Made by a program: the position numbers and the translations under genes. Below are positions 9,451 to 16,726 of a stretch of 64,000 nucleotides of DNA, one piece after another. Numbering within the stretch: the first letter of the stretch is position 1; the number at the start of each line of letters is the position of its first letter. The notes beneath the pieces were generated by a model that saw only the letters and a program-made list of their open reading frames with translations, searched no databases and had not been told where the DNA came from. The stretch is from Phreatobacter oligotrophus (GTDB taxonomy: Bacteria; Pseudomonadota; Alphaproteobacteria; Rhizobiales; Phreatobacteraceae), in NCBI RefSeq assembly GCF_003046185.1, contig NZ_PZZL01000001.1, positions 248,001 to 312,000 on the forward strand, written 5' to 3'.

Positions 9451-10131
9451 GTGTCACTCGTGGCGGCAGCAGCGGAAGCACGGATCACCAAGGCGCCTGT
9501 CATGACCGAGCGTGACGGCCCGGACGGACCGGCCGGCATCAACCCGATGCCCGCCTTCCGTCGTCCGCCCGATGCCGACGACTTGCTGCTGCGGCGGATC
9601 GGCCATGGCGACGAGACCGCGTTCCGCGAGCTCGTCGAGCGTCATATCGACCGCTCCTACGCTCTGGCCCTGCGCATCCTCCAGCAGCCCGCCGATGCCG
9701 AGGACGTGGTGCAGGAGACTCTGGTCAAAATCTGGAACAGCCGGGGCAGCTGGGAGGAGGGCCGGGCCCGCTTTTCCACCTGGCTCTACCGCGTCGTCAC
9801 CAACCGCTGCCTCGATCTTCGCCGCCAGCCGCGCACCGAGCCGATCGAGGCGGCCCCCGAGGTCGCCGACGCCCAGCCGGACGTGCTAACCGCCCTGCAG
9901 CGCCACGAGGTGAGCGACCTGCTCCAGCGCGCCATTGACCGGCTGCCGGACCAGCAGCGGGTGGCGATCATCCTGTCCTATTTCGACGATCTCTCGAACA
10001 GCGAGATCGCCGAGGTCATGGAGACGACCGTCTCGGCAGTTGAATCCCTGCTGAAGCGCGGACGGCAGGCTCTTCGCAAGCTTCTCAATCGCGCCGAGCG
10101 CGACATCCGCCAGTCGTTTACTGACGATTAA
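9451..10131 (+). CDS. ECF-type RNA polymerase sigma factor
   Basis: 226 residues from a GTG preceded by the ribosome-binding site CGGGAGA. Region 2 (about 45-110) has GDETAFRELVERHIDRSYALALRI, here split by its own helix turns, and the ADAEDVVQETLVKIW core. Region 4 (about 150-215) has LPDQQRVAIILSYFDDLSNSEIAEVM followed by SAVESLLKRGRQALRKLL. A roughly 40-residue unconserved N-terminus precedes region 2; ATG 9502 is an alternative start. There is no sigma region 3, so it is an ECF member. It lies 136 bp upstream of the flagellin gene on the same strand, unlike FliA-type (sigma-28) control of filament genes. The anti-sigma partner is uncertain; a candidate small protein is at 13847. Confidence 0.88.
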   Translation: MSLVAAAAEARITKAPVMTERDGPDGPAGINPMPAFRRPPDADDLLLRRIGHGDETAFRELVERHIDRSYALALRILQQPADAEDVVQETLVKIWNSRGSWEEGRARFSTWLYRVVTNRCLDLRRQPRTEPIEAAPEVADAQPDVLTALQRHEVSDLLQRAIDRLPDQQRVAIILSYFDDLSNSEIAEVMETTVSAVESLLKRGRQALRKLLNRAERDIRQSFTDD

Positions 10132-10267
10132 CCATAAATCGACGTGCGATCATCGATCGACCGCCTGTTTTGTCGGGGGCGATCCGTTCAAGCACCAGAC
10201 GCGGATGGCCGCGTTGCAGCGCCTCAACGCATGAGGCGACGCCCAGGTCTTGCGAGGAGCCCGTCCC

Positions 10268-11443
10268 ATGCCGGTCATTTCCACCAACATCGCCGCCAAT
10301 TCCGCGGTCCGCTATCTCAACGTCAATTCCGCCGACCAGACCTCGTCGCTGTCGAAGCTCGCCAGCGGCTCGCGCATCTCGCAGGCCTCCGACGATGCCG
10401 CCGGTCTTGCCATCTCCACCCGCATCACCTCGGACGTGACGACCCTCACCCAGGCCGCCACCAATGCCTCGCACGGCATCTCCGTGCTGCAGACCGCCGA
10501 TGGTGGCGCCGCCAACATCTCCGACATCCTGCAGCGCATGAAGGCGCTGGCCTCGCAGTCCGCCTCGGGCACCGTCACCGACAACGAGCGCACCTATATC
10601 GACGCCGAGTTCTCGCAGCTGACCGAGGAAATCAACGGCATCTCGGAGTCGACCCGCTACAACGGGCAGAGCCTGCTGGACGGCTCCAGCGCCTTCGCCA
10701 ACGGCGTCTCGGTCATGGTCGGTTCGGACGCCTCCGACACGATCACCGTCTCCATCGCCAAGCTGACGGCCGAGGCGCTCGGCATCACCGCGGCGGAGGA
10801 CGAGGCGGCGGCCGATCTCGTCGGCGGCACCACCGGTTTCGATGCCAGCGCCGGCGACGTGTCCTTCAAGGTCAACGGCACCACGGTGACGCTCGCCGAT
10901 GACGGTGGCACCAACAGCGACGGCATCTATTCCGCCGACGACATCGCCGACGCGATCAATGCTGCGCTGGGCTCGACCAGCACGGTCACTGCCAGTGTCG
11001 ATTCCACCACCGGCGCCCTGACCCTGTCGAACAGCGCGACCGGCTCGTCGTCCTCGATCAGCCTCACCGACTTCACCGGCCTGTCGGCCTCCGATCTCGG
11101 CTTCGACACGACGTCGAGCGTCGGCCGCGACAAGGGCGACACCCTGTCGGTCGCCAAGCAGGACGGCGCCAGCGCCGCGCTCGAGGCCCTCGACAAGGCG
11201 ATCAACACCGTCTCCAAGGCCCGCGCCGACATCGGCGCGACGGAATCCCGCTTCGCCTTCCGGTCGGAATCGATCGCTACCAGCATCGAGAACCTCTCGG
11301 CCGCCAATTCGGCCATCGAGGACGTCGATGTCGCCTCGGAATCCGCCAAGCTCGCCTCGGCGAAGGTGAAGACCCAGGCCGCCGTCGCCGCCGCCTCGCA
11401 GGCCAGCCAGATGCCTCAGGACCTCCTGAAGCTGTTGCAGTGA
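10268..11443 (+). CDS. fliC: Flagellin
   Basis: 391 residues; start chosen at ATG 10268, where GAGGAGC lies 8 nt upstream and the protein begins with the conserved PVISTNIAANSAVRYLN. The N-terminal D0/D1 domain has SSLSKLASGSRISQASDDAAGLAIS. The central part (about 165-290) is a flagellin-IN-like variable domain that would be surface exposed. The C-terminal D1/D0 domain has DIGATESRFAFRSESIATSIENL, in two helices, and ends in the export/polymerisation tail QMPQDLLKLLQ. It polymerises to form the filament and is exported by the flagellar type III system. It is followed by fliD and fliS, whose products cap the filament and chaperone flagellin. Confidence 0.96.
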   Translation: MPVISTNIAANSAVRYLNVNSADQTSSLSKLASGSRISQASDDAAGLAISTRITSDVTTLTQAATNASHGISVLQTADGGAANISDILQRMKALASQSASGTVTDNERTYIDAEFSQLTEEINGISESTRYNGQSLLDGSSAFANGVSVMVGSDASDTITVSIAKLTAEALGITAAEDEAAADLVGGTTGFDASAGDVSFKVNGTTVTLADDGGTNSDGIYSADDIADAINAALGSTSTVTASVDSTTGALTLSNSATGSSSSISLTDFTGLSASDLGFDTTSSVGRDKGDTLSVAKQDGASAALEALDKAINTVSKARADIGATESRFAFRSESIATSIENLSAANSAIEDVDVASESAKLASAKVKTQAAVAAASQASQMPQDLLKLLQ

Positions 11444-11520
11444 GCGCTGACACCTTTCACTGACGACGACGCGGGGGGCCGGGGCGATGCTCCGGTCCCC
11501 ATCCCTCAGGAGGGCGCAGG

Positions 11521-13281
11521 ATGGCCACCGTCTCAAGCACGTCGACCTCCAGCCTCCTGTCGTCCGCCTATACGAGCTCGACGGCGTCGGCGACGTCCTC
11601 CACCAGCTCGACCTCGTCAGGCTCCTCCACGAGTTCGGCCTCGTCGAGCAGCAGCTCCGACAGCTCCGACATCGACTGGGATGCGCTGATCGAGGCGGCC
11701 GTGCAGGCCAAGCTCTCCCGCGCCGATTCCATCGACCTCAAGGTGACGTCGAACGAGGCGAAGATCGCCGCCTACCAGAGCCTGCAATCGCTGCTCTCGG
11801 ATATCGGCACCGCCGCCCAGGCCCTGCGCGCGCCGTCCGGTGTCTCCGCCCGGGATGACGACGCCTTCCTCGACCGCTCCGCCTATCTCACCGCCGTCGG
11901 CGACGTCGACGCCTCCGCCTCGCTCTCCGTCTCGGTCGAGAGCGGCACGGAGGAGGGCACCTATGACCTGAAGATCCTGCAGCTCGCCAAGGCCCACAAG
12001 GTCGCCGGCAGCGCCCAGTCCTCCAGCACCACCGCGCTCGGTCTGTCCGGCACCTTCACGCTGGGCGTCGACGATGGCGAGGCCGTGTCCGTCGCCATCG
12101 ACGAGGACATGACGCTCGCCGAGATCGCCGAGGCCGTGAATGCCGACAGCGACACGAGCGGGGTGCGCGCGACCGTCCTCAAGGTGTCCTCGGACAGCTA
12201 CCGCCTGGTGCTCTCCAGTGTCGATACCGGCAAGACCATTGCCGCAACCGACGGGGAGGGCGGGGTGCTGGCCTCGCTCGGCGTGATCGACGCCGAGGGA
12301 GCCTTCGCCGACGAACTGCAGGAGGCGAAGGACGCGATCGTCTCGCTCGACGGCGTGCAGGTGAGCCGCGACTCCAACGACATCGACGACCTCATCGAGG
12401 GCATGACCTTCCGCCTCTACCAGACGACGCCGGACGACACCTCCATCTCCGTCGAGGTCGGGGCCGATGTCTCCGGCGTGAAGACCGCCATCCAGTCGCT
12501 CGTCGACGCCTACAATGCCTTCCGCGACTTCGCGGTCTCGCAGCAGACGCTGACCAGCAGCGGCACGGCCTCCTCCGATTCCGTTCTGTTCGGCGACGGA
12601 ACCCTGCGCAGCGCCAACTCGTCCATCTATGACGCGCTCAACAAGCGCATCGGCAGCGAGGCCATGGCGCTGCTCGGCCTCAGCTTCGATGAGAACAACA
12701 AGCTCGTGCTCGACGAGACCACGCTCGACGATGCGCTCCTCGACGATCTCGACGCCGTCCAGTCGCTGCTCAGCTTTCAGATGGAGGCCTCGTCCTCCGA
12801 GGTGATGCTGCTGAGCCGCGGCAAGGAGGCGCCGGCCGATTTCACCCTGGCCCTCACCACCGCCGCGGACGGCACGCTGACCGGGGCCTCCGTCAACGGC
12901 GACAGCTCGCTCTTCACCGTCTCGGGCACCCGCATCATCGGCGCGGAAGGGAGCCCCTACGAGGGCTTCACCTTCGTCTATGTCGGCAGCAAGAGCCAGT
13001 CGATCGACATCAGCTTCAGCACGGGCATTGCCGAACTGCTCTACAACGCCGCCGATGCCCTGGCGAACACCAGCGACGGCACGCTGCAGACCCTCGTCGA
13101 CAATCTCGACAGCACCAACGACGACCTCACGGCCAAGAGCGACACGATCCGCTCCGCGGCCGAGACCTACCGGACCAACCTGACCAATCGCTACGCCCAG
13201 TACCAGGCGGCGATCGCGACGGCGGAATCCACCCAGGACTACCTGACCGCCCTGCTCGACCAGTGGAACAGCTCCTCATGA
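11521..13281 (+). CDS. fliD: Flagellar filament cap protein FliD (HAP2)
   Basis: 586 residues. Residues 1-48 are almost only Ser, Thr and Ala, a low-complexity leader before the conserved FliD_N domain that starts at DIDWDALIEAAVQAKLSRAD. FliD_N is followed by flagellin-IN motifs (LGLSGTFTLGVDDGEAVSV; DGVQVSRDSNDIDDLIEGMTF) and the FliD_C domain (about 290-580) ending in a coiled coil with NLTNRYAQYQAAIATAESTQ. It caps the growing filament and folds flagellin subunits at the tip. Its stop codon overlaps the fliS start by 4 bp. The Ser-rich leader resembles that of FlgD in the same cluster. Confidence 0.93.
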   Translation: MATVSSTSTSSLLSSAYTSSTASATSSTSSTSSGSSTSSASSSSSSDSSDIDWDALIEAAVQAKLSRADSIDLKVTSNEAKIAAYQSLQSLLSDIGTAAQALRAPSGVSARDDDAFLDRSAYLTAVGDVDASASLSVSVESGTEEGTYDLKILQLAKAHKVAGSAQSSSTTALGLSGTFTLGVDDGEAVSVAIDEDMTLAEIAEAVNADSDTSGVRATVLKVSSDSYRLVLSSVDTGKTIAATDGEGGVLASLGVIDAEGAFADELQEAKDAIVSLDGVQVSRDSNDIDDLIEGMTFRLYQTTPDDTSISVEVGADVSGVKTAIQSLVDAYNAFRDFAVSQQTLTSSGTASSDSVLFGDGTLRSANSSIYDALNKRIGSEAMALLGLSFDENNKLVLDETTLDDALLDDLDAVQSLLSFQMEASSSEVMLLSRGKEAPADFTLALTTAADGTLTGASVNGDSSLFTVSGTRIIGAEGSPYEGFTFVYVGSKSQSIDISFSTGIAELLYNAADALANTSDGTLQTLVDNLDSTNDDLTAKSDTIRSAAETYRTNLTNRYAQYQAAIATAESTQDYLTALLDQWNSSS

Positions 13282-13706
13282 CCCACCGCATGTCACAGGC
13301 CATTGGCGCCTATCGTTCGATCGCGACCAGTGTCCACCCGCTCGTGGCCGTCGTCCGCCTGTTCGACGAGGCCCTGGTGCAGATCCGCCGCGGCATCCAG
13401 GCGACCGAGGCCAAGCGCCACGAGGACAGCTTCATCGCCATCGCCAAGGCCGGCCTCGTGCTCCAGGGGCTGAGCCATAACCTGCGTTTCGACCGCGGCC
13501 CCGATGTCGCCGACGCGCTGCTCACCGCCTACACCAAGAACACCATCGCGCTGCACGCCGCCTATGGCCGGCCGGACGCCATCGCCCGTTACACCGCGAT
13601 CGCCGCCGGCCTTGCCGAGCTGCGCGACGCCTGGGCCTCGGTTGCGGGAATGCGGACGCTGGCCGAAGAGGCCCAGATGGTGACGCGGCCCGCTTCGTCG
13701 CAATGA
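13278..13706 (+). CDS. fliS: Flagellin export chaperone FliS
   Basis: 142 residues from the ATG that overlaps the fliD stop (ATGA). The four-helix FliS pattern is visible: the N-terminal IGAYRSIATSVHPLVAVVRLFDEAL (tyrosine-containing cap in helix 1), an amphipathic helix with I-A-K-A-G-L-V-L-Q-G-L, and later LTAYTKNTIALHAAYG. FliS binds the C-terminal D0 region of flagellin in the cytosol and delivers it to the export gate. The fliC-fliD-fliS order supports the call. A few residues at the C-terminus are unconserved. Confidence 0.85.
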   Translation: MTHRMSQAIGAYRSIATSVHPLVAVVRLFDEALVQIRRGIQATEAKRHEDSFIAIAKAGLVLQGLSHNLRFDRGPDVADALLTAYTKNTIALHAAYGRPDAIARYTAIAAGLAELRDAWASVAGMRTLAEEAQMVTRPASSQ

Positions 13707-13735
13707 GCCGGTGAAATCCCACTCGCCAAATCACC

Positions 13736-13790
13736 CGTGTATCGCTTAACAACACGATACACGCCGTTGCAGGCGAAAACGCGCTGCAAC
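13736..13790 (+). promoter_or_regulatory. Two tandem stem-loops after fliS
   Basis: The first hairpin has 9-bp perfect arms (13736-13744 and 13755-13763, CGTGTATCG and its complement) with a 10-nt loop. The second, 2 bp on, pairs GTTGCAG (13766-13772) with CTGCAAC (13784-13790), and an inner GCG-AAAA-CGC extends it. Neither is followed by a T-run, so a Rho-independent terminator is doubtful. They could be processing or mRNA-stability elements, or operators for the gene at 13847. Confidence 0.5.
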
Positions 13791-13846
13791 ATGTCGATAC
13801 GCATTGGGGCCTCCGGTTGTTGCCGGGAGCCGCGGGGACGAGAGCC

Positions 13847-14164
13847 ATGGAGCGCTGGCAGTTCCAGGATGCCGTTGACCGGTTCGGACCGGACTTCGCG
13901 CGCTGGCCTGTCGCCGAGCGGCTGGCCGGCGAGGCGCTGGTGTCGACGGATCCTGCGGCCGCGGCCATTCTCGCAGAAGCCTGCCGCCTGCGTGACCTGA
14001 TCGGCTCCACGCCGAAGGTCGCGGCGCCGCGCGGCCTGGCCGCGAGGATCGTCGCAACCGCCCTCGCCCAGGACCTTCCCGAAGTCTCGTCCCCGCCGAC
14101 CAGCGTTTCGGAGCCCACGGGCGCCGCCCTGCCGCGTCCGGCGCACCGCCCGCTCGGCGGCTGA
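13847..14164 (+). CDS. Small protein with a DFARWPVAER motif, candidate sigma-factor partner
   Basis: 105 residues from the ATG after GGGGACGAGAG. There is no signal peptide or membrane helix. The N-terminal half reads FGPDFARWPVAERLAGEALV, then an Ala-rich helix (AAAILAEACRLRDLIGS); the last 30 residues are Pro/Ser-rich and probably disordered. Small alphaproteobacterial proteins with a D-x-A-R-W-P motif often accompany ECF sigma genes, although those usually carry a membrane segment, absent here. Together with the ECF gene at 9451 it brackets fliC-fliD-fliS. A sigma-regulating role is a suggestion from context; otherwise it is a hypothetical protein. Confidence 0.6.
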   Translation: MERWQFQDAVDRFGPDFARWPVAERLAGEALVSTDPAAAAILAEACRLRDLIGSTPKVAAPRGLAARIVATALAQDLPEVSSPPTSVSEPTGAALPRPAHRPLGG

Positions 14165-14238
14165 GGCGCGGATCCCCGGGGCGCGCTGCCGTCCCGCTTC
14201 GGACCCTCCTCGAAACCTCTCGTTAACGTCTGATTTTC

Positions 14239-14283
14239 CACGGCTTTCGCCGTGTTCGGCGCGCATTTTCCGCGCCTGATTTT
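14239..14283 (+). terminator. Double hairpin with T-run between the DFARWP gene and flgD
   Basis: Hairpin one pairs CACGGC (14239-14244) with GCCGTG (14249-14254) over a TTTC loop. Hairpin two pairs GGCGCG (14258-14263) with CGCGCC (14271-14276) over a 7-nt loop and is followed by TGATTTT. The second fits a short Rho-independent terminator. The 10-mer CTGATTTTCC occurs just before hairpin one and again just after hairpin two. Confidence 0.5.
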
Positions 14284-14337
14284 CCTGTCCCGACCGTTTC
14301 AGGACTGACGCCACCCCATCGTCGTCGCCACGAAACC

Positions 14338-14361
14338 CCCGCCTCCGGTGACCGAGGCGGG
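14338..14361 (+). promoter_or_regulatory. Strong stem-loop just upstream of flgD
   Basis: CCCGCCTC (14338-14345) pairs with GAGGCGGG (14354-14361), and an inner GGT/ACC pair extends the stem across a single mismatch position. It ends 18 bp before the flgD ATG, close to where a ribosome would load. It could modulate flgD translation or protect a processed 5' end. It has no T-run, so it is not a typical terminator. Confidence 0.5.
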
Positions 14362-14379
14362 CAACGGTCGAGGTTTGCC

Positions 14380-14685
14380 ATGAGCATCAGTTCCGTCTCG
14401 TCCCTCGCCTCCACGAGCGCGACGACCTCCTCGTCGTCCACCTCCTCGTCGAGCTCCTCGAGCTTCTCCAGCAGCGATTTCCTGACGCTCCTCGTCGAGC
14501 AGCTGCAGAACCAGAACCCGCTCGACACCACCGATACCAGCGAGCTGATGAACCAGATGATGTCCTACGCCAGCTACGACCAGCAGGCGCAGACCAATTC
14601 GACGCTCACCGAGCTCTCCAACACGGTGTCGAGCCTGTCCTCGACCGTGTCGAGCATCGCCTCCAAGCTCGACATCAGCGCCTGA
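14380..14685 (+). CDS. flgD: Short flagellar hook-capping protein FlgD
   Basis: Only 101 residues. A Ser/Thr-rich leader (residues 1-32) precedes the conserved FlgD N-terminal core DFLTLLVEQLQNQNPLDTTD, then S-E-L-M-N-Q-M-M-S-Y-A and a heptad-like Ser/Leu tail ending at ISSKLDISA-type sequence. The FlgD Tudor/FnIII C-terminal half of classical 140-230-residue FlgD proteins is absent, and flgE begins 10 bp later with no sign of a frameshift between them. FlgD scaffolds hook assembly and is discarded afterwards. The short form keeps the core needed to act on FlgE, so it is called FlgD with an unusual architecture. Confidence 0.85.
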   Translation: MSISSVSSLASTSATTSSSSTSSSSSSSFSSSDFLTLLVEQLQNQNPLDTTDTSELMNQMMSYASYDQQAQTNSTLTELSNTVSSLSSTVSSIASKLDISA

Positions 14686-14694
14686 GGTGCCGCC

Positions 14695-15951
14695 ATGAGC
14701 CTCTCCGGCGCGCTCAACTCGGCGGTGTCGGCGCTCTCGGCGCAGAGCACCGCCCTGGCGATGATCTCCGACAACATCGCCAATGCCAGCACCTATGGCT
14801 ACAAGACGGTCTCCGCGAGTTTCGAGAGCCTCCTGACGGGCACCTCGGCCTCCACCTATTCCTCCGGCGGCGTCGCGGTCGGCACGCTGTCCAACATCTC
14901 CATGCAGGGTCTGCTGACCTCCAGCACGACCTCGACCAACATGGCGATCGACGGCAACGGCTTCTTCGTCGTCACCACCGGCACGGGCAGCACCAACACC
15001 TCCTACACCCGCAACGGCCAGTTCAGCGTCGACGAGAGCGGCTACCTCACCAACGGCGAGTACTATCTCCAGGGCTGGCCGACCGATGCCGACGGCAACG
15101 TGACCGGGGGCACGACGGCGAGCGCGCTGCAGTCGATCAACACCAACAGCGTCTCCAGCATCGCTGCCGCCACGACCGAGATAAGCATGCAGGCCAACCT
15201 GCCGGCCGAGGCGGCGGTGGGCGCGACCTTCACCAGCGAGGTCGAGATCTACGATTCCCTCGGCACGGCGGCGAAGACCACCGTGACCTGGGCGAAGACT
15301 GCCGAGAACACCTGGACGGCCACTTTCGGCAATCCCACCAGCACCGACGGGACGACGCAGCTCGGCACGGTGTCGGGCAGCGCCATCACCATCAACTTCA
15401 ATGACGATGGCACGCTGGCCAGCACCTCGCCGAGCCCGCCCAGCCTGTCGATCACCGCCTGGACGACCGGGGCGGCGGACAGCTCGATCAGCCTCGACAT
15501 GGGGACCGCCGGCACGTCGTCGGGCCTGTCGCAGCTCTCCACCAGCGCCGAGACGCTCAGCGTCAGCCTGGAGACCGAGCAGGACGGGGTCAGCTTCGGC
15601 AGCCTCACCGGCATCAAGGTCACCGACGGCACGGTCTACGCCAGCTACGACAACGGCAAGGAGCGCGCGATCTACAAGGTGGCCGTCGCCACCTTCAACA
15701 ATCCCGACGGCCTCACGGCCCTCGGCAGCGGCGTCTATGGCGCGAGCTCGGAATCGGGCGGCGGCACGCTCAACGTCGCCGGGGCCAACGGCGCCGGCAA
15801 TGTGCTCGGCAGCAAGCTGGAGGCGAGCACCTCCGACACCAGCACCGAGTTCTCCAACATGATGTCGGCGCAGCAGGCCTATTCGGCCGCGGCGCAGGTC
15901 ATGTCGGCCGCCAACAAGATGTACGACACCCTCATCTCGGCCGTCCGATGA
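14695..15951 (+). CDS. flgE: Flagellar hook protein FlgE
   Basis: 418 residues. The N-terminus SGALNSAVSALSAQSTALAM leads into the rod-hook signature ISDNIANASTYGYK. A FlgE_D2-like central region (about 170-310, VEIYDSLGTAAKTTVTW) follows, and the C-terminal hook domain has STEFSNMMSAQQAYSAAAQV and NKMYDTLISAVR. A hyper-variable Ser/Thr-rich D3-like part (about 200-290) is present. It forms the universal-joint hook. It lies 10 bp after flgD, and its stop overlaps the next start by 4 bp, so the hook genes are translated as a coupled block. Confidence 0.95.
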   Translation: MSLSGALNSAVSALSAQSTALAMISDNIANASTYGYKTVSASFESLLTGTSASTYSSGGVAVGTLSNISMQGLLTSSTTSTNMAIDGNGFFVVTTGTGSTNTSYTRNGQFSVDESGYLTNGEYYLQGWPTDADGNVTGGTTASALQSINTNSVSSIAAATTEISMQANLPAEAAVGATFTSEVEIYDSLGTAAKTTVTWAKTAENTWTATFGNPTSTDGTTQLGTVSGSAITINFNDDGTLASTSPSPPSLSITAWTTGAADSSISLDMGTAGTSSGLSQLSTSAETLSVSLETEQDGVSFGSLTGIKVTDGTVYASYDNGKERAIYKVAVATFNNPDGLTALGSGVYGASSESGGGTLNVAGANGAGNVLGSKLEASTSDTSTEFSNMMSAQQAYSAAAQVMSAANKMYDTLISAVR

Positions 15952-16253
15952 GCCGCCAGGTCTCCTCAGCGCCGCCCGCGGACCCGCTGCTCCAGGCGCT
16001 CGATCGCCTGCTGCGCCGGGTGCGGGAGGGCAGGGCGCATGCCGCCGGTCCGGCCGCGCGCCGCGAGGCGATGGTGCTGTCCGCCGATCTCGCCCTGCTG
16101 CTCCGCGACCTGCGCGCCGCGCGCCTCAAGGTTCGCGCCGAGCTCGACACCCTCCTCGCCAAGTCCCGTGCCGGCGACGCCTACCGCCGCACCGCCGCCC
16201 TGCGCTCGCCCGGCGGCGGGTTTCCCATTCTTTCCAGGGGATCGTTGCCATGA
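15948..16253 (+). CDS. Uncharacterised basic helical protein in the hook operon
   Basis: 101 residues, not recognised. It overlaps flgE by 4 bp at its start (ATGA) and the next gene by 4 bp at its end, so it is clearly a translated operon member. It has no signal peptide or membrane helix. Residues 14-75 are strongly helical and rich in Arg, Leu and Ala with heptad spacing (LLQALDRLLRRVREGR; LLLRDLRAARLKVRAELDTLL). The size, charge and place before a FlgN-like gene suggest a flagellar export chaperone or assembly accessory. That is inference only. Confidence 0.7.
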   Translation: MSRQVSSAPPADPLLQALDRLLRRVREGRAHAAGPAARREAMVLSADLALLLRDLRAARLKVRAELDTLLAKSRAGDAYRRTAALRSPGGGFPILSRGSLP

Positions 16254-16699
16254 ACGCCCTCACCGCCGAACAGGTCGACGCCATGGTCATCCGCATCATC
16301 ACGCTGATCGATGCGATGGTCGGGGTCATCGAGGAGGAGAACGCCCTGCTCGCGGAAGGCCTGCCGGCCTCGCTCAGCGAGGTCGTGGGGCGCAAGGCCT
16401 CCCTGGCCGCGGAGCTGGAGCAATGGACGCTGGCGGTGCGCCAGCGCAAGCTGCGGCTGGAGACGGCCGATCCCGAGCTCTGCGCCTGGATGCGTCGGCG
16501 CGGCGCCGACCTCCAGACGGCCATGGAGGAAAACGTCGCCCGCCTTGAGGCGGCGATCCTCGCAAGCCGCCGCCGCATCGAGGCCGTCATGCGGGCAATG
16601 CGCGACCAGATGGCCGAGCGCGGGGCCTACCAGGCCAATGGCCGGGTCGCCGCCGCCGCCCGCGCCACCCATGCGGGCATGGTTGGCCGCATCGCCTGA
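16250..16699 (+). CDS. FlgN-like flagellar export chaperone
   Basis: 149 residues, almost entirely alpha-helical. The N-terminal part AMVGVIEEENALLAEGLPA is the typical FlgN pattern, in which a helix with E-E-N-x-L-L precedes a short loop, followed by VGRKASLAAELEQW. A long C-terminal helix (about 85-125) corresponds to the substrate-binding helix. FlgN holds FlgK and FlgL, the hook-filament junction proteins, in the cytosol before export; both are encoded immediately downstream, which supports the assignment. It overlaps the preceding gene by 4 bp. Sequence divergence keeps this below certainty. Confidence 0.75.
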   Translation: MNALTAEQVDAMVIRIITLIDAMVGVIEEENALLAEGLPASLSEVVGRKASLAAELEQWTLAVRQRKLRLETADPELCAWMRRRGADLQTAMEENVARLEAAILASRRRIEAVMRAMRDQMAERGAYQANGRVAAAARATHAGMVGRIA

Positions 16700-16726
16700 C
16701 CGCCGCCCCGCCGAGGGAGGACACCC

